A stretch of DNA of 64,000 nt from CAZHNW01 sp942491575 (GCA_942491575.1 CALOBT010000031.1:1736001-1800000), one strand, 5' to 3'. Positions 9,703 through 18,450 are shown, counted from the stretch's first letter. The notes: generated from the sequence alone by a model not told the origin. A program made the numbers and translations.

Positions 9703-10614
9703 ATGAGAGTCTCTATAATTACAGCAATCTGCCTGCTTATGGCATTATCAGTCGGATGCGAACGGAAGGATCTTTTTAAGGGAATCGATTCTGTTAATTT
9801 AGCAGATGCTAAAGCCATAACTTCCTTCTCATTTGAAAGCATTGGGATAACGGGAAATATTGATGAGGGTACCCATGACATTTTCATGACGGTTCCCTAC
9901 GGGACAGATGTAACTACACTGGTGGCCACCTTTACCTCTACGGGAGAAGCAGTTCATGTCGGGGCGGTGGAACAGGTAAGCGGGACCACCCCGAATGATT
10001 TCAGCAGTCCATTGGTGTATACAGTCACCGCCGAGGATGGATCAACACGGGATTATACCGTTACCCTCACCATTGATGCGGGAACCCCCTATGAAATTCA
10101 GCATATCGGCGGTTCAAACAGTGCATGGTATGGAGGAGATGCCAATCATGTGACAGGCCGGAATGTAGGGCAGGGACAGTCCGTTTATGTCGACCAGGAT
10201 ATAGTCCTTGAAAGTTTTGCCTTTTATTTTAATTCCAATTTTACTAAAAATACTGACGCCAGCACTGCTGATGTAACCCTGAGATTGAATATAAGGGACG
10301 ATACAGGGGCAATGCTCGACATTTTTGACGTAATTGTACCAACATCGTTTACCGGCGGATGGGTTTTCTGGTCTGGTATAAATATGGGTATCGCTGCATA
10401 CACTACTGTAATATTCAGTTCTTTTGTTATCGGCGGTTTCGATATCAATGAGTATGACAGCAGTATTGCCGGTAATCTGTTAACAGATACATATACTGAT
10501 GGCCAGAGATACAGTATTAATGGTCCCTATTCTGATGTCGAAATGGAGAACTGGACAAACTGGTCAATCAGTAACTATGATCTTCATTTCTGGCTTCAGG
10601 GAGTGGTTCCGTAG
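9703..10614 (+). CDS. secreted lipoprotein with cadherin-like beta-sandwich (DUF5018-like) domain
   Basis: 303 residues with a lipoprotein signal: MRVSIITAICLLMALSVGC, cysteine 19 being the likely lipidated residue. Residues about 35-130 resemble the DUF5018/cadherin-like repeat common in surface lipoproteins (ITSFSFESIGITGNIDEG, then VPYGTDVTTLVATFTSTG and the YTVTAEDGSTRDYTVTL signature). The remaining 170 residues are beta-rich and I do not recognise them. ATG 9703 is preferred; an in-frame TTG at 9694 is an alternative. Neither has a strong ribosome binding site. It converges on the PAP2 gene, with the two stops about 23 bases apart. Confidence 0.75.
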   Translation: MRVSIITAICLLMALSVGCERKDLFKGIDSVNLADAKAITSFSFESIGITGNIDEGTHDIFMTVPYGTDVTTLVATFTSTGEAVHVGAVEQVSGTTPNDFSSPLVYTVTAEDGSTRDYTVTLTIDAGTPYEIQHIGGSNSAWYGGDANHVTGRNVGQGQSVYVDQDIVLESFAFYFNSNFTKNTDASTADVTLRLNIRDDTGAMLDIFDVIVPTSFTGGWVFWSGINMGIAAYTTVIFSSFVIGGFDINEYDSSIAGNLLTDTYTDGQRYSINGPYSDVEMENWTNWSISNYDLHFWLQGVVP

Positions 10615-10637
10615 AAAAAGATAATCAGAATTTGTAA

Positions 10638-11171
10638 CTATAGACAATATAAATAGATGCCCAGTTCTCCTGAGAGTACTCCCAGAATTGCACCTATTAC
10701 CACATCCGATGGATAGTGAACGCCATTGTATATTCTCGAAAAACCGACAAGAACTGCCCATACAAATACAGGTAATGCAATAATTACCGAGAAGTGGCAA
10801 AGGATTACGGCAGTTAAAAATGCCCCTGCAGTATGTCCCGATGGGAAGCTGAACCTGTCCGGGGGATTTATCAGGTAACTGATCCCCATTATTTTAGATC
10901 CCGGTCTCTCCCTTTTTATTAAATGTTTCACGCTCTTCTGAATAATAAGTTCTATTGCGAAGGCAATTATCATAATAAATGTAATATCCTTTCCAGTAGT
11001 ATAATCCACAAGGATAGCAGCGAGTGCGATGACTATATAAATATACCCGTCCCCGCTTTTCGACATCCAGAACATGAACCAGTTTGAAAATTTCCTGCCG
11101 GTAAGAATAGATACCTTGAGGCAAAGCAGTACATCAATTGAATTTATATTATTTACAAGAACTTTTATCAT
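10638..11171 (-). CDS. PAP2-superfamily membrane phosphatase
   Basis: 177-residue membrane protein of the type-2 phosphatidic acid phosphatase family. All three catalytic motifs are visible: KHLIKRERP (motif 1), FPSGHT (motif 2, catalytic-region histidine) and SRIYNGVHYPSDV (motif 3, nucleophile histidine). They are separated by hydrophobic helices, which places the active site at the periplasmic face. Family members dephosphorylate phosphatidate, undecaprenyl pyrophosphate or phosphatidylglycerophosphate; the substrate cannot be told from sequence. ATG 11171 gives a normal short-form length, although the ribosome binding site is weak. It is transcribed away from the lipid-related genes beginning at 11567. 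Confidence 0.88.
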   Translation of the reverse strand: MIKVLVNNINSIDVLLCLKVSILTGRKFSNWFMFWMSKSGDGYIYIVIALAAILVDYTTGKDITFIMIIAFAIELIIQKSVKHLIKRERPGSKIMGISYLINPPDRFSFPSGHTAGAFLTAVILCHFSVIIALPVFVWAVLVGFSRIYNGVHYPSDVVIGAILGVLSGELGIYLYCL

Positions 11172-11566
11172 TTATGGAATCTCCCAATATTATCAATAGT
11201 GCCATTATTTTCCTAATTTATTTTTTATAAATAAAAAAAATCTTTCAACGGAACAAGTAGAACGAACTGCACGATTAGGGGAATGAATAGCATGGGGCTT
11301 TAAAAGTTTCTAAGACCCTTCCACGTCCATAAGCCTGAACAATAATGTTTATACATAAATTTACTTATACCGCAATTGCGGAATCGGAAATAGCTGCATT
11401 TTGTAAGGTAGGATGATAATATAGAATAATACAGCGTTATTATCTCTTTCGTTCCCCGGAAATTGTCATTCATTCCTTTTCACTCGATTAAGTTTGCTAA
11501 ATATTGACAAATTCCTCCATGAGATATTCTGTTTGGTAAATAATACATCAGGGAGATTGTTTACAT
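11172..11566. other. 395-base intergenic region, no gene seen
   Basis: Divergent spacer between the PAP2 gene and the 33-codon ORF. It is AT-rich. It holds a perfect 12-base palindrome, CCGCAATTGCGG, at 11370-11381, which could be an operator. TTGACA at 11504-11509 with TATTCT fifteen bases on is a sub-optimal promoter candidate for the microprotein. No longer ORF is convincing on either strand. Confidence 0.5.
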
Positions 11567-11668
11567 ATGAAAAAAATCAAATCCTTCAGTATCAATCTGG
11601 CTTTTGCAATGCTTCTGTTTTTTGCCGCAGGGTGGTTTCTTGGTACTCTGAAAGAAATTATGCAATAA
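11567..11668 (+). CDS. 33-residue putative membrane microprotein
   Basis: A very short reading frame, ATG 11567 to TAA 11668. It begins MKKIKSFSINLAFAMLL and continues with FFAAGWFLGTLKEIMQ: a basic N-terminus, one hydrophobic helix of about 20 residues containing an AAGW segment, and a short polar tail. AGGGAG at 11550-11555 provides a ribosome binding site, eleven bases from the start, slightly far. It lies 31 bases before the lipase gene on the same strand, so it may be the first cistron of that operon. The composition is that of a genuine single-pass small protein, but conservation cannot be judged here. It could instead be a truncated signal-peptide remnant. Confidence 0.45.
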   Translation: MKKIKSFSINLAFAMLLFFAAGWFLGTLKEIMQ

Positions 11669-11699
11669 TTATTTTTACTGCAATTATCAATTATAAATT

Positions 11700-12404
11700 A
11701 TGAACAATTTAAACGTTACAGTCAGGCCTTTGCCGGTGCAGGTGCTGTGTGAACTATGGTACGCTTTTTTATTTCTTTTTGTTCATCATATAGCGGGAAT
11801 TTTTTATAAACTCCCGTTTAATGGTAAAGGTAATAAAAGGCCCGTAGTTCTAATATCCGGATTCTGGGGAAGGACTATATCATGGGGAAGGCTGTATAAA
11901 GAATTAATAAAAAACGGCCATCCGGTATATGCCGTTCCAATGGGATTTCAGGTCGGGAATATAAAAAAGAAGGGAGAGGAACTAGAAAAATTTCTTTCAG
12001 ATAATAATATTGAAGACTGTTATCTTGTTTGTCACTCCATGGGGGGACTCATCTGCTGGAATAACATTGAACAGTATGATGGCAGAATCAGAATGATGAT
12101 AACACTTGGTACTCCACTGTATGGTTCACGCCTGGCATACTATTTACCTTTATCGGTTTCAATAAGGCAGATGCAGCCGGACTCTGAATTGATAAAATCG
12201 CTGAAAAAGAAATATAAAACTTTTTCGAGAGCAATTAGCATAAGCGCTGGATTCGATCAGATGGTTGTGCCAGCCAAAAATTCAAGGCTGAATCAGAAAA
12301 ATGATATAGTAATTCCTGAAGCGGGTCACCTGAATCTCTATATGGGACCTACAGGAATAAAATATATTATAACCCTACTTAAAAGGTTCGAAGAAAAAAA
12401 TTAA
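11700..12404 (+). CDS. lipase-like alpha/beta hydrolase
   Basis: 234 residues, alpha/beta-hydrolase fold of the triacylglycerol lipase/PGAP1-like type. Visible: oxyanion region VVLISGFWGRTISWGRL near residue 50, nucleophile elbow CHSMGGL near 109 (serine in G/C-x-S-x-G form), TLGTPLYGS after it, an acidic-residue candidate in SAGFDQMVVP near 185, and the catalytic histidine candidate in EAGHLNL near 212. An N-terminal hydrophobic stretch (ELWYAFLFLFVHHIAGIFY) suggests membrane anchoring. It likely hydrolyses a lipid or ester at the membrane; the substrate is unknown. It heads a same-strand group with a membrane protein and a sulfatase-type transferase, consistent with envelope lipid remodelling. 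Confidence 0.75.
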   Translation: MNNLNVTVRPLPVQVLCELWYAFLFLFVHHIAGIFYKLPFNGKGNKRPVVLISGFWGRTISWGRLYKELIKNGHPVYAVPMGFQVGNIKKKGEELEKFLSDNNIEDCYLVCHSMGGLICWNNIEQYDGRIRMMITLGTPLYGSRLAYYLPLSVSIRQMQPDSELIKSLKKKYKTFSRAISISAGFDQMVVPAKNSRLNQKNDIVIPEAGHLNLYMGPTGIKYIITLLKRFEEKN

Positions 12405-12470
12405 GAATATAAGAAGTCGTAAACTATTATAACAAAAAAATATAGCAGCAGCTGATCAATAGAGGTAATA

Positions 12471-13004
12471 ATGAATAAAACAACTTTTATGAAAAAAATT
12501 AACTATAGCGCATTCAGATTAATTGTTTATGGATCACTACTTATCTTTGGTGAAATACTTTTTTATAACATAACCAGAATCGGGAGACTGGCACCTGAAT
12601 GGATCAGCTGGTTCTTCCAGTATGAATGGCTGGTAGACCGAAGCTTTAATCTTGGAAATATATGGAATGTCCCGGTAATAAGTCTGTATGGCCAGGCCAG
12701 TTTATGGATGTTCCTGGTATATGGAACAATAGGACTCTTCGGAGTGGAGAAGGCTTACAGAAAAATAGGCCAGTGGCACTGGTTCTTCAGGGGCACAATT
12801 TATATGACAATAATTCTTGTAATGGAATGCCTTTGGGGATGGGTCCTTTTGGGAATAACAGGTTATGATATCTGGTACTACGGCGGCATTTTATCAATCG
12901 GTAGATATACCAGCCTGGCCATTGCCCCCATGTGGTTTGTGGTGGGAATATTATCTGAAAATTTTATCAAGGCTGTAGATATCAATACGATATCAGTGCC
13001 ATGA
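12471..13004 (+). CDS. multi-spanning membrane protein, possibly CmpB/TMEM229-like
   Basis: 177 residues with about four hydrophobic helices. The region NVPVISLYGQASLWMFLVYG near residue 62 and the later FRGTIYMTIILVMECLWGW and IAPMWFVVGIL recall the putative permease family CmpB/TMEM229, but this is a weak resemblance and the family has no settled function. GAGGTAAT just upstream of ATG 12471 is an adequate ribosome binding site. It lies between the lipase and sulfatase genes with gaps of 66 and 42 bases, so co-transcription is likely. Confidence 0.6.
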   Translation: MNKTTFMKKINYSAFRLIVYGSLLIFGEILFYNITRIGRLAPEWISWFFQYEWLVDRSFNLGNIWNVPVISLYGQASLWMFLVYGTIGLFGVEKAYRKIGQWHWFFRGTIYMTIILVMECLWGWVLLGITGYDIWYYGGILSIGRYTSLAIAPMWFVVGILSENFIKAVDINTISVP

Positions 13005-13046
13005 TTGATTCTCAGAGTTTCTGATTAAATTAAACTATATTTCTAA

Positions 13047-14933
13047 ATGGGACGGTTTCATATAGTGGATTTGAGTAAAAAAAACAGCACATATAAAGAG
13101 GGGGCGGCATCGGAATATTTTTTATTACTGATGGGTATTTCTCTTCTCTGGTTTTTCTATTATACCCCGGCTCATAAAAATGCAAGTGCGGTAGTTTCGA
13201 TTATATGCCAGCAGATTTTAATATTTGGCATCTTCCACATAGTAGATTTTTCCATTAAATATAAAAGAATTCGTTTTATATTATCAGGAACGGCTCTCCT
13301 GTATACAACCCTGATACTTATTAATGCGCTTATCTTGTCCGTTACACAGATCTCTCTTTTTGAATCATTTTCAATATTTGCCCTGGGGGGAGACTTTTTT
13401 CTTTCTTCAAAGGAAGCAGGATTTTCTGTTGTTGCTTACTGCGGCCTCATGGCGGGTTCCCTGGCGATAATTTATACCGGTGGGATTGTTCATGGACAGG
13501 TGCTGAAAAGATCAAAGCCGGGAACATTGACCGGTGCGAAAATATATGCCTTTCTCATTATTTTGCTGATGGTGTTTATTTCCGAACAGGTATATTCCCG
13601 GGATAATTTTAATTATTTCGCCAGGAGAGAATACCCCCTCTATTGTCAGCTGTTTTCATCGGGGAAACATACTGTTGAAATAAAAATCCCCTCTTCTCCG
13701 GGTAATAATGAAACTGAAAATTATATTTCTTCTATAAAGAAACTTGAAAATCCTCAGGATATATTAATCATTTTACTCGAAAGTTTCAGATGGGATATGA
13801 TTGATGAGAATATATCACCAAATATTTATTCCCTGGGAAAAACAGGATTAACCTTTAAACAGTCATACTCTGATGCGATATATACATCATTGGCATGGAA
13901 TTCATTTTTAATGGACATGCCAGCGGCTACACTGGAGAGGGATATAGAAGAATTCAATATAACCTCACCCGGATCACTCCCGTTGAGAATTCTCAAGAAG
14001 GCTGGATACGATGTAAAATTATCTTTTTCCGCAAATTTCAACTGGAATAATTTTTATAACCGGGTAAATGGTCGGGATAAGTTAATTGATAAGTATTTTT
14101 GTGCATATGACAGTTTTCAAAAAGTGGAACGAAATGTTCTGGATAAAAAGGCTTGTGAAAAAATAGTTCACTGGATTCAAAATCAAAAGGCAGCATCCCC
14201 ATCGATTATGTTTCTGCAGCTTGACAGTACACATTACCCTTACTACGCAGAGAGTAATGCGAAAGTTTTCCATCCATTTGCAGAAGAAATTAATCCACTG
14301 GAGCTATCATCTGACGAAGGTATTAAATTGCTGTTCAACCGCTACAAAAATGCAGTAAGAAATGTGGACAACAGAATAGGGGAAGTAATAGCTGCCCTCA
14401 AGAAAAATGGAAAGTATGACAGTACAGTTATTGCAATTGTCGGAGACCACGGAGAAGGATTTTCACGGGGAATGATTGGCCACAGCGTACTGCATGATGA
14501 TATAAAACGGCTGCCCCTGATAGTAAAATTACCAGGAAGAGAAGCTGGTGAAATTAAAACTCCCGTAACCCAGAGAGATATATTTCCTTCTATTTTCGAT
14601 CATCTTGCGATAAGGGGATTAAACAGTTCTCTCCTGAAAGGAAAATCTTTTCTGAACAATGATGACGAGAAGAGACCGGTTTTAACATTTCACGGCAGTC
14701 TGAAAATGGCGGATCTCACGCTTCATGATAAAATTATAAGTTTCAGGACGAAAGTGTTTAATGACCGGATATTGTTTACGCCGTATAGCATTTCATGCAG
14801 AGATGGTAAATCCATTGTTAATGGATCTTACAGCTTTAATGATACCGGATGGGAAGGTCTTTTAAAATCTATTATTGGACAAGCCAATAAAGGAAATATA
14901 ATTAGTAAAAAGATACAATTAAAAAAAATGTGA
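13047..14933 (+). CDS. membrane-anchored sulfatase-superfamily transferase (LtaS/EptA-like)
   Basis: 628 residues. The N-terminal third has several membrane helices. The periplasmic remainder is an alkaline-phosphatase/sulfatase fold: ILIILLESFRWDMI near residue 235 (metal-binding acidic residue), YSDAIYTSLAWNSF near 277 (nucleophile Ser/Thr region), LDSTHYPYY near 391, and VGDHGEGFSRGMIGHSV near 470 with the metal-binding Asp-His pair. The family includes lipoteichoic-acid synthases, phosphoethanolamine transferases and OpgB-type enzymes, all moving a phospho-head group onto an envelope glycan or lipid. Which reaction applies is unknown. The ribosome binding site before ATG 13047 is weak. 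Last gene of the probable 11567-14933 unit. Confidence 0.8.
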   Translation: MGRFHIVDLSKKNSTYKEGAASEYFLLLMGISLLWFFYYTPAHKNASAVVSIICQQILIFGIFHIVDFSIKYKRIRFILSGTALLYTTLILINALILSVTQISLFESFSIFALGGDFFLSSKEAGFSVVAYCGLMAGSLAIIYTGGIVHGQVLKRSKPGTLTGAKIYAFLIILLMVFISEQVYSRDNFNYFARREYPLYCQLFSSGKHTVEIKIPSSPGNNETENYISSIKKLENPQDILIILLESFRWDMIDENISPNIYSLGKTGLTFKQSYSDAIYTSLAWNSFLMDMPAATLERDIEEFNITSPGSLPLRILKKAGYDVKLSFSANFNWNNFYNRVNGRDKLIDKYFCAYDSFQKVERNVLDKKACEKIVHWIQNQKAASPSIMFLQLDSTHYPYYAESNAKVFHPFAEEINPLELSSDEGIKLLFNRYKNAVRNVDNRIGEVIAALKKNGKYDSTVIAIVGDHGEGFSRGMIGHSVLHDDIKRLPLIVKLPGREAGEIKTPVTQRDIFPSIFDHLAIRGLNSSLLKGKSFLNNDDEKRPVLTFHGSLKMADLTLHDKIISFRTKVFNDRILFTPYSISCRDGKSIVNGSYSFNDTGWEGLLKSIIGQANKGNIISKKIQLKKM

Positions 14934-15311
14934 GTATATGAAAATATTTTAATGGTTTCAATTGCAGACAATCTATTGAATTGAGTCTGAATCCCGTATG
15001 TCCTTCAGATATTTTCGGGTCACTGCTTCTTAGGAGAAGAGCGGCGTTCCCCCTTGTTTCTTCAATTTGATCAAATATTTCATTGTATTCTTTAAGGACG
15101 GGTCCTCTCAGGGTGTTTTTGTTTGCACTGTCGATCATTGTAATTATGAATACACTGCCTTCCTTTGATAGTGCAATATTTCCCATGGTTAAGAACTGTT
15201 TTTGTTTTAAAGAGATAATTTTTAATCACCGCATGTAGTAAAAAAAGATTGCATCTGGTATCGAGGATAATATTACTGCCCTTACATAGATTTAGCAAGA
15301 GGAGAAAGACC
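14934..15311. other. 378-base spacer carrying only a broken crotonase gene
   Basis: Between the sulfatase-type gene and the NifX-like gene. The only coding-like content is the minus-strand crotonase remnant at 15010-15186. AGAGGAGAAAG just before 15312 is the ribosome binding site of the NifX-like gene. Confidence 0.5.
15010..15186 (-). pseudogene. truncated crotonase (enoyl-CoA hydratase/isomerase) remnant
   Basis: Starting at ATG 15186 the minus strand encodes about 59 residues that look like the first strand-helix-strand unit of a crotonase: EGSVFIITMIDSANKNTL, LKEYNEIFDQIEETRGNAA, LLLRSSDPKI. In intact crotonases the next residues form the oxyanion-hole segment (of the x-SxG-x-D type). 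Here the frame continues SEGHTGFRL and then unrelated sequence to a stop near 14902. A full crotonase is about 250 residues and no continuation appears in the other frames before the sulfatase gene, so most of the gene is gone. I infer a deletion remnant rather than a functional mini-protein. Confidence 0.55.
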
Positions 15312-15680
15312 ATGATTATCGCACTGCCTTCTAAAGGAAAAAATGTAGACGGCCATTTTGGCCATTGTGAGTATTTCACAATTTATACAATTGACGAAAA
15401 TAAAAAAATTGTCGCTGAGGAGCGTCTGGAGCCTTCAGCGGGGTGCGGCTGCAAATCCAACCTGGTTCCGGAATTGTCAGAAAAGGGCGTAGAAATAATG
15501 CTTGCCGGTAATATGGGAGATGGAGCCGTTACCAAGCTGAATAATTTCGGTATAAAGGTCATCCGTGGATGTTCAGGAAGCGTTAAGGATGTCGCACAGG
15601 CATGGTTAGACGGGAGGCTTGATGATTCCGGAATTTCATGTAAGGAACACGGTCATGACCATGAATGTCATAACCACTGA
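15312..15680 (+). CDS. NifX/NifB-family iron-molybdenum-cofactor-binding-like protein with His-rich tail
   Basis: 122 residues of the dinitrogenase iron-molybdenum cofactor (NifX/NafY/VnfX, PF02579) fold: MIIALPSKGKNVDGHFGHCEYFTIY at the start, LEPSAGCGCKSNLV near 40, LAGNMGDGAVTKLNNFGIKVIRGC near 65. The C-terminus ends in a histidine/cysteine-rich stretch (SCKEHGHDHECHNH) suited to metal binding. ATG 15312 is preceded by AGAGGAGAAAG; the in-frame ATG 15249 would add an unrelated basic leader. Stand-alone members occur widely in anaerobes lacking nitrogenase and are thought to carry or scavenge iron-sulfur/metal clusters; no nif genes are nearby. Confidence 0.85.
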   Translation: MIIALPSKGKNVDGHFGHCEYFTIYTIDENKKIVAEERLEPSAGCGCKSNLVPELSEKGVEIMLAGNMGDGAVTKLNNFGIKVIRGCSGSVKDVAQAWLDGRLDDSGISCKEHGHDHECHNH

Positions 15681-15775
15681 AATATTTAAAAGGTGACATT
15701 TATTTGTCACTCATATTCCGGAGATGAATACTGCAGTAACCCCTCCGCATGGGGAGCTGCTGCAGGTACTGGAAG

Positions 15776-17188
15776 CTATCCGAATAACTTCCTCAGCCAT
15801 TCAACCTTGAGAGTATAGGGGGGATATCTGAGAAGCCAGTCCCTCTTGCCGGTTCTCCTGTAGATACTCCTCAAATGAGAAAAGGTTTCAAAGCCGTAAA
15901 TGCCGTGGTAACTGCCCATGCCGCTTTCTCCCGTTCCCCCGAAGGGGAGACCGGGATTGCTGATGTGGAGAAGCGTATCATTGATGCTTACTCCCCCGGA
16001 TTGGATTCTGTTAAGAAACCACTTCTGGTTTTTACTTCTTTTGCTGAAAATATAGAGGGCGAGGGGTTTCGGCTTTTGCCTTATAAAGGTAACCACTTCT
16101 TCCTCATCGCTATAGGTCATTACCGGAAGTATCGGACCGAAAATTTCTTCCTTCATGACGGGATCTTCAGGGGATACCCCCTCCAGGACCGTTGGTGCGA
16201 TGTAGAGGTCCTTCTGATTGTGACTGCCCCCGGTAACTGTCTCTCCGGATTTCAGGAGTTTCTTCAGCCGTATGAAGTGGCCCTGGTTGATGATCCTTGC
16301 AAAATCCTTACTCCTTTCGGGGTCGTCTCCGTAGAATCTTTTTATATTTTCCGTCAGTTCCCTCAAAAAAGATACCTTCAGCTTTTCCGGTACCAGCACA
16401 TAATCAGGTGCGAGGCATGTCTGCCCCGCGTTAAAAAATTTTCCCCATGCTATCTTGCGCGCCGCCTCTTTTATGTCGGCAGTCTCATCAATGATAACGG
16501 GGCTTTTTCCCCCAAGCTCGAGGGCGACCGGGGTAAGGTGTTTCGCCGCTGCCTCCATGATTATCCTTCCCACATGGGTGCCCCCGGTGAAGAAGATGAA
16601 GTCGAATTTCTGTTCAAGGAGAAAACTGCTTAACTCTACTCCCCCCTCGAATACGGAAATATAATCCCGTTCAAACGCCTCAGAAATAATTTTTCTGATT
16701 ACCCGTGACGTTGCAGGCGCCAGCTCTGATGGCTTCAGTACCGCGGTGTTTCCCGCAGCGATGGCTGGCACAAGGGGGGCCATGGTGAGCATAAAGGGGT
16801 AATTCCATGGCCCAATGATGAGGGTGACTCCTTTGGGCTCAGGCTCTATCCTGCTCGATGCGGGCCTGAAGAGAAGGGGAGTGCCGGGCCTTCTGGTTCT
16901 TGCCCACCTGGCGGTTTTTTTAATCGCGTGATTTATCTCCCTGTATAAAAAAGCAATTTCACTGGTGTAGGCCTCCAGTGGAGGTTTTTTCATATCTTTA
17001 TGGAGTGCTGCGATAATTTCATCGTGGTGTGACTGTACGGCTGTTTTCAGTTTCTTCAACTGATTGACTCTGAAGTTGATATTTCGTGTCCTTCCGGTAT
17101 CAAAGAGTTCCCGCTGGTCCTGGAGGGTCTTTTTGATGATGAACATGTCGATGTCCCGAAATTTTTTTTGTTTGCGTTTTGCTTCCAT
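15776..17188 (-). CDS. aldehyde dehydrogenase, class-3 type
   Basis: 470-residue NAD(P)-dependent aldehyde dehydrogenase that oxidises fatty or aromatic aldehydes. Landmarks: LIIGPWNYPFMLTMAPL near residue 115, ELGGKSPVIIDETADI near 215 with the general-base glutamate, and NAGQTCLAPDYVL near 250 with the catalytic cysteine. EEIFGPILPVM and a C-terminal membrane-proximal tail (LLRYPPYTLKVEWLRKLF) follow. Length and the NAGQTC form fit the class-3/fatty aldehyde branch. I chose ATG 17188 (GGGGGT upstream) over an extended start at 17326, which adds non-family residues. It stands alone, with 248 bases to the next gene on the same strand. Confidence 0.9.
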   Translation of the reverse strand: MEAKRKQKKFRDIDMFIIKKTLQDQRELFDTGRTRNINFRVNQLKKLKTAVQSHHDEIIAALHKDMKKPPLEAYTSEIAFLYREINHAIKKTARWARTRRPGTPLLFRPASSRIEPEPKGVTLIIGPWNYPFMLTMAPLVPAIAAGNTAVLKPSELAPATSRVIRKIISEAFERDYISVFEGGVELSSFLLEQKFDFIFFTGGTHVGRIIMEAAAKHLTPVALELGGKSPVIIDETADIKEAARKIAWGKFFNAGQTCLAPDYVLVPEKLKVSFLRELTENIKRFYGDDPERSKDFARIINQGHFIRLKKLLKSGETVTGGSHNQKDLYIAPTVLEGVSPEDPVMKEEIFGPILPVMTYSDEEEVVTFIRQKPKPLALYIFSKRSKNQKWFLNRIQSGGVSINDTLLHISNPGLPFGGTGESGMGSYHGIYGFETFSHLRSIYRRTGKRDWLLRYPPYTLKVEWLRKLFG

Positions 17189-17436
17189 TGTCAACCCCCA
17201 GTTATAAATTTTTCTTCCGTATTGATTGTGGAGGGGATGTGAAGCAAATGTTACGTCGAAGGGGAATATTTGGTAAAATATTGGAATTACTGGCAGGGGA
17301 TGTTCGAACTTCCTTTGCCAGACCATAAATTGTTAACTGGCAAGGGAAAGGTTTCTGTCCTGCGGGGTGAAAGGAAGTTTTTCCCTCAGTACCATGTATC
17401 TTGTTTTTTGCATGATACTGAGGATAAGTGAAAATT

Positions 17437-18450
17437 CTATGTTTCCAGCAGGCCTGCCAGATCGAGGAGTCCCCTTGAAAGGGGACGCTGCTGCTTTATC
17501 ACCTCAGACAGGGCAATGGATTGATAGTGGTTGTCCTTGAAATTCATCATCAGTCCGCTCTTGCCTTCTTCGAGGGCGAATACGGCGTTGCGGCCAAGTT
17601 TACTTGCGAGAATCCGGTCGAAACTTGTGGCGTTTCCTCCGCGCTGGATATGGCCAAGAACAGAGAGGCGGATATCATAACCGACCTTTCCTTTCAGTTT
17701 CTCTGCAATTTCTGAGGCCTTACCGGCACCTTCAGCAACAAGGATTATTGAATTTGTTTTCTTTTCCTTGAATCTTCGTTTCAGGCGTTTTGCGACACAG
17801 TCCAGGTCCTGGGGCTTTTCAGGGATGATCGCCGCTTCCGCACCGCAGGCTACGGCTGAGGCGAGGGCAAGGTATCCGCAATTTCTTCCCATAACCTCGA
17901 TAATAAACATCCGGTCATGGCTGGAAGCGGTATCTCTGATCATATCAACGGCATCTACAATGGCGTTAAGTGCCGTATCTGTACCGATGGACATATCCGT
18001 ACCATAAAGGTCATTGTCAATGGATGCGGGGACTCCAATAACAGGGAATCCCTTTTCATGGAGTTTTTGTGCCCCCGTGAGGGAGCCATCCCCGCCGATG
18101 ACAATGAGGCCGTCAATATCAAGGTCTCTCAGGTTGTCATAGCCTTTTTGCAGGCCTTCCGGTGTTTTGAATTCAAGACATCGGGCGGACTGAAGGAATG
18201 TTCCCCCCTTTCCGATTTTACTCGATACGGAGCGGTTGTCCAGGGTGATGAAGTCGTTTTTAAGGATTCCCTGGAACCCTTTTCTGAATCCGCATACTTC
18301 GATGCCGTGGCTGATGGCTGTTCTGGCGATTGATCGGATACAGGCATTCATGCCGCTGCAGTCACCACCGGAGGTCATAACTGCTATTCTTTTCAAATTT
18401 TTCATGGCCTTTTCCGATTCTTTTTTTTCAATCTTTTCCTTTTTTTCCAT
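17437..18450 (-). CDS. pfkA: ATP-dependent 6-phosphofructokinase
   Basis: 337-residue glycolytic enzyme phosphorylating fructose 6-phosphate. Visible motifs: MTSGGDCSGMNACIRSIAR (ATP site) near residue 23, IGGDGSLTGA near 118, substrate loop GVPASIDNDLYGTD followed by SIGTDTA near 142-160 with the catalytic aspartate, EVMGRNCGYLAL near 183 and LGHIQRGGNATSFDR near 268. The GGDGS form suggests ATP rather than pyrophosphate as donor. ATG 18450 is preferred because AGGA lies eight bases upstream. It adds a short charged KKEKIEKKESEK leader before the conserved fold, so ATG 18363-18405 region starts are conceivable. The GTG at 18489 has no good ribosome binding site. Confidence 0.92.
   Translation of the reverse strand: MEKKEKIEKKESEKAMKNLKRIAVMTSGGDCSGMNACIRSIARTAISHGIEVCGFRKGFQGILKNDFITLDNRSVSSKIGKGGTFLQSARCLEFKTPEGLQKGYDNLRDLDIDGLIVIGGDGSLTGAQKLHEKGFPVIGVPASIDNDLYGTDMSIGTDTALNAIVDAVDMIRDTASSHDRMFIIEVMGRNCGYLALASAVACGAEAAIIPEKPQDLDCVAKRLKRRFKEKKTNSIILVAEGAGKASEIAEKLKGKVGYDIRLSVLGHIQRGGNATSFDRILASKLGRNAVFALEEGKSGLMMNFKDNHYQSIALSEVIKQQRPLSRGLLDLAGLLET

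Noticed and set aside
11494..11703. 69-codon plus-strand frame ahead of the lipase
   Set aside because: Overlaps the better 33-codon frame, has no ribosome binding site and mixed composition without a plausible fold.
15092..15379. Minus-strand 95-codon frame overlapping the NifX-like start
   Set aside because: No ribosome binding site, odd composition, and it overlaps the crotonase remnant and a clear gene on the other strand.
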